From positions 1 through 26,382 of the forward strand of contig CANQUO010000004.1 in assembly GCA_947627085.1 (NCBI GenBank): a stretch of 26,382 nt of DNA. The letters run 5' to 3'. The notes under the pieces were generated by a model, which saw only the letters and a list, made by a program, of their open reading frames with translations, was not told where the DNA came from and made no database searches. Made by a program: the position numbers and the translations under genes. Positions 14,381-22,190 of this stretch are shown one piece after another. Source of the DNA: an uncultured Oscillospiraceae bacterium (GTDB taxonomy: Bacteria > Bacillota > Clostridia > Oscillospirales > Oscillospiraceae). How positions within the stretch are numbered: position 1 is the first letter of the stretch; each line of letters starts with the position of its first letter.

Positions 14381-15633
14381 CCACACTTGACATATTAAAG
14401 CGGGCGAAAAACGCCACGGCCACTCTGGGCGGACTTTCGACGGAGAGGAAAAACGAGGCCATCGAGGCCATGGCCTCGGAGCTTCAGGCGTCCGCGGAGG
14501 AGATACTCAGGGCCAACTTCGTGGACATGGAGGATGCCCGGGGACATATTTCCGAGGTGATGCTGGATAGACTGCGGCTCACGCGCGAGCGTATTGAGGC
14601 GATGGCTGCCGGTATGCGGGACGTGGCGGCACTTCCCGACCCCACCGGGCGGATAATGGAGAGCGTGACGAGAGCGGACGGGCTTAAGATAGAAAAGCTG
14701 TCCGTGCCCCTTGGAGTTATCGCCATAATCTACGAGTCCCGGCCCAACGTGACAAGCGACGCCGCCGTGCTGGCCTTCAAATCCGGCAACGTCTGCGTCC
14801 TGCGCTCGGGAAAGGAGGCCTGGCACAGCGCCAACGCCGTGACAAAGGCGCTGAGACGAGGGCTTTCAAAGGCGGGGCTTGACGAAGATTATGTTAACTT
14901 AGTTGAGGACACGAGCCGCAATTCCGCGAATGAGCTGATGACGGCCACGGGTTATGTCGACCTGCTCATACCCCGGGGCGGGGCGGGGCTCATACGGGCC
15001 TGCGTGGAGAACGCCACGGTACCCTGCCTTGAGACGGGCACGGGGATATGCCACGTCTATGTGGACGAGTACGCGGACCTTGACAAGGCCGTAAAGATAA
15101 TCGTCAACGCCAAGACAAGCCGTCCCAGCGTGTGCAACGCCGAGGAGGTGTGCCTTGTGCACTCCGCCGTGGCGGGGGATTTTTTGCCGAAGCTCAAAAA
15201 GGCCCTTGTGGACGAGAGACTTACGGCCGGGCTCACCCCGGTGGAGCTGAGGCTGGACACAAAGGCGGCGGAGATAATTCCCGGCACGCCGGCCGGTGAG
15301 CGGGACTTCGACACGGAGTTTCTTGACTACATTTTAGCGGTCCGGGTGGTGGACAGCATTGATACGGCAATTGCGCACATCGCCGCCCACTCCACCCACC
15401 ATTCCGACGCCATAGTCACGGAAAACCGGGAAAATCAGGAGAAATTCATACGATCGGTGGACAGCGCGGCGGTGTACGTCAACGCCTCCACCCGCTTTAC
15501 CGACGGCGGCGAGTTCGGCCTGGGATGCGAGATGGGCATCTCCACCCAGAAGCTCCACGCCAGGGGCCCGGTGGGGCTCCGGGAGCTGACTACCTATAAA
15601 TACGTTGTTCGGGGAGACGGACACATTCGATAA
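14377..15633 (+). CDS. proA: Gamma-glutamyl phosphate reductase
   Basis: A 418-residue aldehyde-dehydrogenase-fold enzyme of normal ProA length, reducing glutamyl-5-phosphate to glutamate-5-semialdehyde with NADPH. Family signatures: PLGVIAIIYESRPNVTSDAA, SGNVCVLRSGKEA, LLIPRGGAGLI, TGTGICHVYVDEYADLDKA, the catalytic-cysteine region TSRPSVCNAEE, and ASTRFTDGGEFGLGCEMGIS near the end. The ATG lies in the proB stop (ATGA). Translation is probably coupled, fitting the known channelled ProB-ProA pair. Ends 35 nt before proC. Confidence 0.96.
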   Translation: MTTLDILKRAKNATATLGGLSTERKNEAIEAMASELQASAEEILRANFVDMEDARGHISEVMLDRLRLTRERIEAMAAGMRDVAALPDPTGRIMESVTRADGLKIEKLSVPLGVIAIIYESRPNVTSDAAVLAFKSGNVCVLRSGKEAWHSANAVTKALRRGLSKAGLDEDYVNLVEDTSRNSANELMTATGYVDLLIPRGGAGLIRACVENATVPCLETGTGICHVYVDEYADLDKAVKIIVNAKTSRPSVCNAEEVCLVHSAVAGDFLPKLKKALVDERLTAGLTPVELRLDTKAAEIIPGTPAGERDFDTEFLDYILAVRVVDSIDTAIAHIAAHSTHHSDAIVTENRENQEKFIRSVDSAAVYVNASTRFTDGGEFGLGCEMGISTQKLHARGPVGLRELTTYKYVVRGDGHIR

Positions 15634-15635
15634 GC

Positions 15636-15653
15636 TCCGGGTGGATACCCGGA
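15636..15653 (+). repeat. Hairpin in the proA-proC gap, next to the proC ribosome binding site
   Basis: TCCGGGT (15636-15642) and ACCCGGA (15647-15653) form a perfect 7-bp stem with a GGAT loop, starting 3 nt after the proA stop and ending 3 nt before the AAAGGAG of proC. No T-run follows, so it is not a terminator. It could affect message stability or proC translation. Confidence 0.5.
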
Positions 15654-15667
15654 CGAAAGGAGATAAC

Positions 15668-16474
15668 ATGTACAAATTCGGTTTTATCGGCGTGGGCCAC
15701 ATGGGCGCCACGCTGGCGGACGCGGTGATAAAGGCCGAGGGCGCGGAAAACTGCGCCGTCTGCGACGCGGACGACGGTAGGGCCAAGCTCTACGCCGCCG
15801 CCAAGGGCTGTGACGTGCTCAGCGCCCACAAAATAGCCGGGGAGTGCCGCTATATCATTCTCGGCGTGAAGCCCCAGAATATAGCGGAGCTCATGGCGGA
15901 CATAGGGCCGGTTTTGAAGGGGAGGACGGATTTCGCCCTTGTGACCATGGCCGCCGGCGTCACCATGGAGAGCCTTTGCGCCCTTATGGGCTTCGCCGCC
16001 CCGGTACTGCGCATCATGCCCAACACCCCGGCGGCGGTGGGCGCCGGGTGCATACTGTACGCGGGAAACGGGGAGCTCAAACACGGCGACCGGGACGCGA
16101 TTCTCTCCGCTCTGCGCCTCACCGGGGAGCTGGTGGAGACGCCGGAGAGCCTAATTGACGCCGGCTGTGCCATCTCCGGTTGCGGCCCCGCGTTCGTCTA
16201 CAAATTCATCCTGGCCTTCGCCAGGGCGGGGGAGAGCGTGGGCCTCAAGGGCGAAACGGCGCTGAAGCTTGCCGAGCAGACGGTTTTTGGCGCGGCGAAG
16301 CTGGCTATCGAGACGAGGGAGGACCCACAGAAGCTGTGCGATCAGGTCTGCTCACCCGGCGGCTCCACCATCGAGGGAGTGAAGAGCCTGAATGAGGGCC
16401 CCTTTGATGAGGAAATCATGAAGGCCGTCCGGGCCTCCTTCGACCGGACCGTGGAGCTGGGAAAGAGGAAATGA
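15668..16474 (+). CDS. proC: Pyrroline-5-carboxylate reductase
   Basis: A 268-residue enzyme of normal length that makes proline from pyrroline-5-carboxylate with NAD(P)H. The nucleotide-binding start is YKFGFIGVGHMGATLADA, and ILGVKPQNIAELM, LRIMPNTPAAVGAGCI and ISGCGPAFVYKFI follow. The C-terminal signature is VCSPGGSTIEGVKSLNEG. The ATG at 15668 has AAAGGAG 5 nt upstream; the open frame before it overlaps proA in another frame. It overlaps the oxidoreductase gene by 4 nt. All three proline enzymes are thus in one operon. Confidence 0.96.
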   Translation: MYKFGFIGVGHMGATLADAVIKAEGAENCAVCDADDGRAKLYAAAKGCDVLSAHKIAGECRYIILGVKPQNIAELMADIGPVLKGRTDFALVTMAAGVTMESLCALMGFAAPVLRIMPNTPAAVGAGCILYAGNGELKHGDRDAILSALRLTGELVETPESLIDAGCAISGCGPAFVYKFILAFARAGESVGLKGETALKLAEQTVFGAAKLAIETREDPQKLCDQVCSPGGSTIEGVKSLNEGPFDEEIMKAVRASFDRTVELGKRK

Positions 16475-17586
16475 CAGTGTATAAGCTGAGATACGGCGTT
16501 GTGGGCGTGGGCGCCATCGGGAAAAAGCACGTTGACATAATATCCTCGGGCCGCGTCGCGGGGGCGGAGCTTGCCGCCGTGACCATACGCTCGGAGGACA
16601 AAAGCCGGGAGTTTGCGAAAGCTTACCCGGGTGTGGCCGTATTTCCCGACGATATATCCATGTTCAAAAGCGGAGCGGTGGACGCGGTACTGCTGGCTAC
16701 GCCCCACGGGGAGCACCCAAAGGAGGCGATTTCGGCCTTCGAAAACGGACTTCACGTCCTGACGGAGAAGCCCGCCGCCATGCAGGTGAGCGACGCCATT
16801 TTGATGAACGAGGCCGCCGAAAAAAGCGGAAAAATCTTCGGGATAATGTATAACCAGCGCACGGAGCCGGTTTACATAACATTAAAGAAGCTCATAAGCT
16901 CCGGGGAGCTGGGGGCTGTAAAGAGAATAACCTGGATAGTGACGGACTGGTACCGCTCCCGGGCATATCATCTGTCCTCCCCCTGGCACTCCACCTGGCG
17001 GGGCGAGGGCGGCGGGGTGCTGATAAACCAGAGCATCCACCAGCTGGACCTCTGGCAGTGGCTGTTCGGTATGCCCTCCCGGGTCTGGGCCAGGGCCGGC
17101 TTTGGCAAGTACCACGGCATCGAGGTGGAGGACGACGTGATGGCGTATTTTGAGTACTCAAGCGGCGTCACCGGGGAGTACATAACATCCACCGGCGAGA
17201 CCCCGGGCACCAACCGCCTTGAGATAGCCTGCGACATGGGCCGGGTGGTGGCCGAGGGGGGTAAGATAAGCTTCCTTAAAAACTCCGTCTCCGAGCGGGA
17301 GTTTGAGAAAACAAATCGGGAGCCATTCGCAAGGCCCGACTGCCATGCCGTAGAGGTGCCAATCGAGCGTAAGGACCGGGTGGGGCACGAGGCGATAATC
17401 GCGAATTTCACTAACGTTTGTCTCCACGGCGGAGCACTTATAGCGCCGGGATATGAGGGAGCAAACGCCCTGAAGCTTGCCAACGGCGCGATACTCTCAG
17501 CGTGGACCGGGCAGTGGACCGGCCTTGAGGATTTCCCGGCGGAAGAGTATTCGAGGCGGCTTCGGGAGCATATGGGGAATGGGTAA
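16471..17586 (+). CDS. Gfo/Idh/MocA family oxidoreductase
   Basis: A 371-residue NAD(P)-dependent dehydrogenase-like protein. The Rossmann start is YGVVGVGAIGKKHVDI, with AVLLATPHGEHPKEA then the family EKPAAM signature (VLTEKPAAMQVS). The second domain has GGGVLINQSIHQLDLWQWLFG, whose His is the usual catalytic-site position. Family members act on sugars, inositols and amino-sugar derivatives; the substrate here is unknown. The ATG overlaps the proC stop. A GTG two codons later (16477) has better spacing to AGAGG and may be the true start. It is last in the proline operon, but nothing in its sequence ties it to proline. Confidence 0.88.
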   Translation: MTVYKLRYGVVGVGAIGKKHVDIISSGRVAGAELAAVTIRSEDKSREFAKAYPGVAVFPDDISMFKSGAVDAVLLATPHGEHPKEAISAFENGLHVLTEKPAAMQVSDAILMNEAAEKSGKIFGIMYNQRTEPVYITLKKLISSGELGAVKRITWIVTDWYRSRAYHLSSPWHSTWRGEGGGVLINQSIHQLDLWQWLFGMPSRVWARAGFGKYHGIEVEDDVMAYFEYSSGVTGEYITSTGETPGTNRLEIACDMGRVVAEGGKISFLKNSVSEREFEKTNREPFARPDCHAVEVPIERKDRVGHEAIIANFTNVCLHGGALIAPGYEGANALKLANGAILSAWTGQWTGLEDFPAEEYSRRLREHMGNG

Positions 17587-17880
17587 ATTGTAAAGGTTGC
17601 GCCTTACGGCGCGGATTGAAATAGGGGAGGGTTTAGAACCCTCCCCTACGGTAATTATGGGAGATTTCCTAGCTAACCGCCGCGTCCTCGCCCCTCCCTC
17701 CGGGAGGGGGCAGGGGGTGGGCGTACGTGGTAGAGAGCAATTTATTAGAGCCCTATCCCGCGTGGATACCCCATTTTTGGAAAAGGTTGCGCCCGCAGGC
17801 GCGCATCAAAGGCCAACCGCCCCGCAAGGGGGTAGGGGAATAAGGTTGCGCCTTGCGGCGCTTATTGAGAAAATTACCGT
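17587..17880. repeat. Gene-free stretch of palindromic intergenic repeats
   Basis: A unit AAGGTTGCGCC-nnnn-GGCGC occurs three times on the same strand (17593-17612, 17783-17802, 17842-17861), with the 4-nt loop varying (TTAC, CGCA, TTGC). Between the copies are a perfect 12-bp hairpin (TAGGGGAGGGTT, 17622-17633, with 17637-17648), an 8-bp hairpin CCCCTCCC/GGGAGGGG (17691-17698/17702-17709), and CCCC-GCAA-GGGG at 17820-17831. An open frame through the region (17597-17953) has no ribosome binding site and merely reads the repeats. It resembles clusters of small mobile palindromes between operons. None of the hairpins has a clear T-run. Confidence 0.75.
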
Positions 17881-17908
17881 TGACAACCGGCGTATACCGT
17901 GTTATTAT
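17880..17908 (+). promoter_or_regulatory. Promoter of the PadR operon
   Basis: TTGACA (17880-17885) and TATTAT (17903-17908) are 17 nt apart, 44 nt before the padR-type ATG. It directly abuts the repeat cluster. Confidence 0.75.
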
Positions 17909-17915
17909 CATGTCA

Positions 17916-17929
17916 CACGATATATCGTG
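17916..17929. promoter_or_regulatory. 14-bp palindrome at the PadR promoter, probable operator
   Basis: CACGATATATCGTG is a perfect 14-bp palindrome starting 7 nt after the -10 box, where transcription should start. PadR regulators are dimeric winged-helix repressors that typically bind dyads at their own promoters, so this is the best operator candidate. Confidence 0.6.
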
Positions 17930-17952
17930 GCGCGTTATAGCGAGGTGAGTTG

Positions 17953-18261
17953 ATGGGCGAACAGGGGCCGATGACGGAGGCGATGTATTACGTGCTGTTG
18001 GCGCTGATGGAGCCGGATCACGGGTACGGGCTCATGGGGCGGATACGTGAGCTTACGGGCGGACGGGTGGTCATGGGACCGGGGACGCTGTATGGGCTCC
18101 TGACAAAGCTCCGTCGGGAGGGCTATATCTTGCTCTCTGAGGAGGATAATCGCCGAAAAACGTATCTTATCACCGACAAGGGCAAAGGCGCCCTTATGGA
18201 CGAATACAGGCGCTTAAAGCGGCTTGTGGAGGACGGGGAGGTGCTTGAACATGAAATATAG
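17953..18261 (+). CDS. PadR family transcriptional regulator
   Basis: A 102-residue winged-helix regulator of PadR subfamily 2 size. MTEAMYYVLLALMEPDHGYG and LMGRIRELTGGRVVMGPGTL are the hallmark, followed by YGLLTKLRREGYILL and the wing with RKTYLITDKGKGAL. The ATG at 17953 is preferred over the TTG at 17950 for spacing to GAGGTGAG. It overlaps the DUF2812 gene by 11 nt. Genes of this type often sit before DUF2812 proteins and transporters, and it probably represses its own operon through the palindrome at 17916-17929. The inducer is unknown. Confidence 0.92.
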   Translation: MGEQGPMTEAMYYVLLALMEPDHGYGLMGRIRELTGGRVVMGPGTLYGLLTKLRREGYILLSEEDNRRKTYLITDKGKGALMDEYRRLKRLVEDGEVLEHEI

Positions 18262-19384
18262 CTGGGCCTTCCACCCGGCGGAATACAGACTTACGGAAAA
18301 CGAGAGCTTTTACTCCGAAAAAATGCGGCATGGCTGGGAGCTTCAGAAGCGGGGCGTGTATTTAAGCCGCTTTGTCAAAGCCGAGCCCCGGGACATGCTC
18401 TACCGGCTTGAGATAGACTCCGCCGAGCCCACGGATGAAAAGCTGGCCATATATGAGGAGTGCGGCTGGGAGCCGGTACTGCGCCGGGGGATAGTGAACG
18501 TCTACCGGGCACCGGCGGGCTCGGGAGCGCCGGAGCTCTATACGGATACGGAGGGACAGCTCAGGTCTGTAAAGCGGCTTTTGCGGGGACATGTTATCGA
18601 CCTTGGGCTGTCGGTGGTGCTTTTGGGCCTCCTGGGCTTTCTTTTAGTGAAGGGAAGGCTGAGGACGGGGGAGCTTATAAGTCCGATCATAACTAAAGCC
18701 GTGCTCATGCCGGAGATTCTTGTCTTTTATGTTGCGGGGCTCATTTTCGCGGTGGCGTCGGAGCTTATCGCCATAGTCCACCTAAGCCGTATTATTCGGG
18801 ACATACGAAAGGGCGAAGAGCCGGACCACTCGCCCCGCGTACATAAGCCCTGGGGCGCGAGGCTTTTGATGCTCACCTGGGCCATATGCCTTGCGACGCT
18901 TATGCTCCAGCTCACGCTCCATAAAAAGACGGACATGCCGAGGGTGTCCGACGGGCCGTATATAACGCTTTCCGAGCTCGGCTTTGACGGTGAGCGGACG
19001 GGAATCTTGGGTAGCGAGCCCAACTGCGCCGTGAGCCGCGACTGGTCGCCCATTTGCGGCATGGTTGAGACCCGGGAGACGGTGGAGCACGCCGGGAGCT
19101 GGGTGAGCCTTGACCAGAAGATATATGACCTGCGCATCTCCGCGTTGGCGGAGCCCTTCGCAAAAGCCCTTATCGGCACATCGGCTGTGGACAGGGACAT
19201 TGAGGACTACGACGAGATATCCGTACCCGGCTGGGACAAGGTCTTTGTTGCCTATATGGACTGCGTGGCCGTCAGGGACGGGAGAGTGGCGTATATCTAC
19301 ATGCACGCCCCCACCGGGGAGAACATGAGAAGCTATGTCCCCGAAATCCTGAGCCTCATCGGAGGGCGCGACGGTGAAAAATAA
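18251..19384 (+). CDS. DUF2812 domain membrane protein
   Basis: A 377-residue protein. The N-terminal ~90 residues form a DUF2812 domain (FHPAEYRLTENESFYSEKM, then LYRLEIDSAEPTDEKLAIYE and EECGWEPVL). Three membrane helices follow (about residues 115-135, 150-178 and 200-220). A C-terminal outside domain of about 150 residues ends with a VFVAYMDCVAVRDGRVAYIY repeat-like strand pair. DUF2812 proteins are commonly encoded next to PadR regulators; their function is unknown. The ATG at 18251 has GGGGAGGTG 7 nt upstream. It overlaps both neighbours, by 11 nt and 11 nt, marking a tight operon. Confidence 0.85.
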   Translation: MKYSWAFHPAEYRLTENESFYSEKMRHGWELQKRGVYLSRFVKAEPRDMLYRLEIDSAEPTDEKLAIYEECGWEPVLRRGIVNVYRAPAGSGAPELYTDTEGQLRSVKRLLRGHVIDLGLSVVLLGLLGFLLVKGRLRTGELISPIITKAVLMPEILVFYVAGLIFAVASELIAIVHLSRIIRDIRKGEEPDHSPRVHKPWGARLLMLTWAICLATLMLQLTLHKKTDMPRVSDGPYITLSELGFDGERTGILGSEPNCAVSRDWSPICGMVETRETVEHAGSWVSLDQKIYDLRISALAEPFAKALIGTSAVDRDIEDYDEISVPGWDKVFVAYMDCVAVRDGRVAYIYMHAPTGENMRSYVPEILSLIGGRDGEK

Positions 19385-20552
19385 CTATAACAGGACCATG
19401 ACCGCCTGCTTTACGGGCTATATCGTCCAGGCCATAGTCAACAATTTCGCGCCGCTCTTATTTCTTTTCTTTCAAAACAGCTACGATATTCCCATTTCGC
19501 AAATAACCCTGCTCGTGACCTTCAATTTCGGCCTTCAGCTGACGGTGGACCTTGTTTCCGTTGGATTTGTGGACAAAATAGGCTACCGGGCGTCGGTGAT
19601 AATTGCCCACGTACTCTCCGCCGCGGGGCTCATGCTCCTTACGTTTCTTCCCGATGTTTTGCCGAATCCCTTCATCGGGATACTGATCTCCGTGATGGTC
19701 TACGCCGTGGGCGGCGGGTTTTTGGAGGTGCTGGTGAGCCCCATCGTGGAGTCGTGCCCCTCGGATAACAAGGAGAAGGCCATGAGCATGCTCCACTCCT
19801 TTTACTGCTGGGGACACGCAGGGGTGGCGCTCATTTCCACCGCGTTTTTCTATGCTGTCGGAATTGAAAACTGGAGGCTTCTGGCGCTCGTCTGGGCACT
19901 TATCCCCGTTTTCAACGCGTTCGTATTCGCGAAGGTCCCCATAGCGCCTCTTATCGGCGGGGGAGAGAAGGGGCTTTCGCTAAAGGAGCTATTCAGGGTC
20001 AAGACCTTCTGGATACTGCTCATAATGATGGCCTGCGCCGGGGCAAGCGAGCAGTCGGTCAGCCAGTGGGCCTCCGCCTTCGCGGAGCGCGGCCTTGGCA
20101 TTTCAAAGACGGCGGGGGACCTGGCGGGGCCAATGGCGTTCGCTGTCCTGATGGGATTATCCAGATTGTTTTACGGAAAATACGGCGAGCGTATCGACCT
20201 TGAGCGCTTCATGACGTACAGCTGTTGCCTTTGCGTTTTGGCGTATCTCGTCATAGCACTCGTCCCGATCCCACAGCTGAGCCTTATCGCCTGCGCCATT
20301 TGCGGCCTGTCGGTGGGCATAATGTGGCCCGGGACATTCAGCAGGGCATCGGAAGCGGTGCCAAGGGGCGGCACGGCCATGTTCGCCCTGCTGGCGTTGG
20401 GAGGCGACCTTGGCTGCGCCGGAGGGCCGACCTTAGTGGGGCTCGTATCCGACGCGGCCGGAGATAACATGAAAACCGGAATTTTAGCCGCCGTGATTTT
20501 CCCGATTTTACTTCTTGCCGGGATATTTATAGCTCCGCGCAAAGACAAATAA
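19374..20552 (+). CDS. MFS transporter
   Basis: A 392-residue major facilitator with about 12 membrane helices, without long loops. Motifs include VDLVSVGFVDKIGYRASVII after helix 2, a motif A-like position, and FYGKYGERIDLERFM in the second half. The overall look is of the fucose-permease-like branch of MFS. The GTG start at 19374 has GGAGGG 7 nt upstream and overlaps the preceding stop. As last gene of the PadR operon it may be the regulated output, importing or exporting an unidentified compound. A strong terminator follows immediately. Confidence 0.88.
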   Translation: MKNNYNRTMTACFTGYIVQAIVNNFAPLLFLFFQNSYDIPISQITLLVTFNFGLQLTVDLVSVGFVDKIGYRASVIIAHVLSAAGLMLLTFLPDVLPNPFIGILISVMVYAVGGGFLEVLVSPIVESCPSDNKEKAMSMLHSFYCWGHAGVALISTAFFYAVGIENWRLLALVWALIPVFNAFVFAKVPIAPLIGGGEKGLSLKELFRVKTFWILLIMMACAGASEQSVSQWASAFAERGLGISKTAGDLAGPMAFAVLMGLSRLFYGKYGERIDLERFMTYSCCLCVLAYLVIALVPIPQLSLIACAICGLSVGIMWPGTFSRASEAVPRGGTAMFALLALGGDLGCAGGPTLVGLVSDAAGDNMKTGILAAVIFPILLLAGIFIAPRKDK

Positions 20553-20553
20553 T

Positions 20554-20582
20554 AAAACGCTCCGGAGTTCCGGAGCGGTTTT
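20554..20582. terminator. Bidirectional terminator between the MFS gene and uraA
   Basis: CGCTCCGG (20558-20565) pairs with CCGGAGCG (20570-20577) around AGTT, flanked by AAAA on the left and GTTTTT on the right. It serves both convergent genes. Confidence 0.85.
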
Positions 20583-20607
20583 TGAGGTCAAATGTACGTT
20601 TTGAGAT

Positions 20608-21960
20608 TTATTTCGTCTCGTCCTTCTCCCTGGAGAGCACGACGTTGGCGATGATGCCGAGGATCAGGGAGCAGGCTACGGTGCGAATCTCCACGGGGCC
20701 GAAGCTGACGGCAAGGCCGCCCACGCCGGTGATGAAGATGATGGAGGCCACGAAGAGGTTGCGGTTTTTGTTGAGGTCCACGCCCTGGAGCATTTTGAAG
20801 CCGCTCATGGCGATGAAGCCGTAGAGGGCCACGCAGACGCCGCCCATGACGCAGTTGGGGATGGTCTGGAGGAAAGCCATAAGAGGTCCGATGAAGCTGA
20901 CCACGATGCACAGCGCCGCCGCGCCCCAGATGGAGATGACGGAGGCGTTACGGGTGATGGCCACACAGCCGATGGACTCGCCGTAGGTGGTGTTGGGGCA
21001 TCCGCCGAAGATAGCCCCGGCCATGGAGCCCACGCCGTCGCCGAGAAGGGTGCGGGTGAGGCCCGGCTCCTCAAGAAGATCGGTGCCGATGATGGAGGAC
21101 AGATTCTTGTGGTCCGCCAGGTGCTCGGCAAAGACCACGAAGGCCACGGGCACGTAGGCGGAGAAGAGCGTCACCAGGTACGAGCCGCTGATATCTTTAA
21201 GACTGCTTCCCTGGAGGAAGGTAAAATCGGGGACGGAGAATATCTTCATATTCTCAAAAGCGGAGTAGTTGATGACGGTGAGGGCCGGATTGCCCGTGAG
21301 CTTGCCGATGAGGGCGAAGATCGAAGCGCAACCGTAGCCGGCCAGTATGCCGAGGATGAAGGGGATGAGCTTTGCCATCTTTTTGCCGTAGGTGGAGCAT
21401 ATGATGGTGACGAAGAGCGTCACGAGGCCGCAGATAAGGGCCACATAGACACTGCCGCCGTCCACGCTGGACCTTGTAATGTCGCCAACGGCGTTGCCGG
21501 CAAGGGAGAGGCCGATGATGGCCACGGTGGGCCCGATGATCACCGGGGGCATGAGCTTGTCGATCCACTTGACGCCCGCGAATTTGACGACCAGGGCGAT
21601 CACCACGTAGACAAGGCCCGCCATAACGGCGCCGATGATAAGTCCCCAGTAGCCCACGGCCATGGAGTAGGCGCCGGTGAAGGCGCTGATCATGGAGCCG
21701 ATGAAGGCGAAGGAGGAGCCGAGAAATACGGGACTGCGGCTCTTGGTGAAGAGCAGGTAGACAAAGGTGCCCACGCCGGCGCCGAAGATCGCGGCGGCGG
21801 AGCTGAGCTGGGTGGCGGTCCCGGTGATCTCCGCCACGGAGCTGTTCACCACAGCGGGGACCGCGATGGTGGCGGCCATAATGGCCAGGAGCTGTTGGAT
21901 GGCGAAAAGAAGTATCTCGCCGGGCTTCGGTTTGTCCTTGATGTTGTAAATCAGGTTCAT
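20608..21960 (-). CDS. uraA: Uracil permease (UraA-type NCS2/NAT family)
   Basis: A 450-residue membrane transporter of the nucleobase-ascorbate family. LMPPVIIGPTVAIIGLSLA is the conserved helix-3-like segment. The signature GGCPNTTYGESIGCVAITRN closely follows the UraA pattern (GG-x-PNTTYGE-x-IG) and contains the substrate-binding Glu position, which separates uracil permeases from xanthine or urate carriers. The ATG at 21960 has GAAGGAA about 7 nt upstream. It is transcribed alone from a promoter at 22006-22034 with a roughly 40-nt leader, leaving no space for a PyrR attenuator or purine riboswitch. It runs opposite to its neighbours, and no pyrimidine synthesis gene is nearby. Confidence 0.93.
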   Translation of the reverse strand: MNLIYNIKDKPKPGEILLFAIQQLLAIMAATIAVPAVVNSSVAEITGTATQLSSAAAIFGAGVGTFVYLLFTKSRSPVFLGSSFAFIGSMISAFTGAYSMAVGYWGLIIGAVMAGLVYVVIALVVKFAGVKWIDKLMPPVIIGPTVAIIGLSLAGNAVGDITRSSVDGGSVYVALICGLVTLFVTIICSTYGKKMAKLIPFILGILAGYGCASIFALIGKLTGNPALTVINYSAFENMKIFSVPDFTFLQGSSLKDISGSYLVTLFSAYVPVAFVVFAEHLADHKNLSSIIGTDLLEEPGLTRTLLGDGVGSMAGAIFGGCPNTTYGESIGCVAITRNASVISIWGAAALCIVVSFIGPLMAFLQTIPNCVMGGVCVALYGFIAMSGFKMLQGVDLNKNRNLFVASIIFITGVGGLAVSFGPVEIRTVACSLILGIIANVVLSREKDETK

Positions 21961-22005
21961 TATCGTTCCTTCTTCCCCGTAAAAATTTTGAATTTGCTGT
22001 CGAAA

Positions 22006-22034
22006 ATATAACACCGCTGGAGCCAAACCGTCAA
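22006..22034 (-). promoter_or_regulatory. Promoter of uraA
   Basis: On the minus strand TTGACG (22034-22029) and TTATAT (22011-22006) are 17 nt apart. They lie 46 nt or more before the ATG at 21960. Confidence 0.65.
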
Positions 22035-22128
22035 GGGAAAAGGGGTAAGATATTGATTTTTGTCGAAAAGGATAAAAAAGCCCCAAAAGACGCGTGAAAA
22101 TCGGTATAATATTCTTTGGCTTAAAAGG

Positions 22129-22157
22129 TTGCAATAGACACGTAAATGTATTAAAAT
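22129..22157 (+). promoter_or_regulatory. Promoter of lysA
   Basis: TTGCAA (22129-22134) and TAAAAT (22152-22157) are 17 nt apart, 33 nt before the lysA ATG. Confidence 0.65.
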
Positions 22158-22169
22158 GAATACGTATTC
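22158..22169. promoter_or_regulatory. 12-bp palindrome at the lysA start site
   Basis: GAATACGTATTC is a perfect 12-bp palindrome that starts immediately after the -10 box and covers the expected transcription start. This is a typical repressor position. The regulator is not identifiable from this window. Confidence 0.5.
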
Positions 22170-22190
22170 TCACTTTGGAGGGTTAGTTCG

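Noticed and set aside
17587..17880. CRISPR array
   Set aside because: The three repeated units are short palindromes at unequal distances (190 and 59 nt), not regular repeats and spacers, and no cas gene is near.
17597..17953. 118-codon frame in the repeat cluster
   Set aside because: It is made of hairpin repeats, has no ribosome binding site and ends at the padR start.
21109..22011. 300-codon plus-strand frame opposite uraA
   Set aside because: Its Gly/Asp/His-rich composition is typical of a shadow of a membrane-protein gene. uraA has full motifs, a promoter and a ribosome binding site.
21961..22034. PyrR attenuator or purine riboswitch upstream of uraA
   Set aside because: Only about 40 nt of leader separate the probable transcription start from the ribosome binding site, too short for either.
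22105..22110. TATAAT as the lysA promoter
   Set aside because: No -35-like sequence at the right distance. TTGCAA-17-TAAAAT downstream is better placed.
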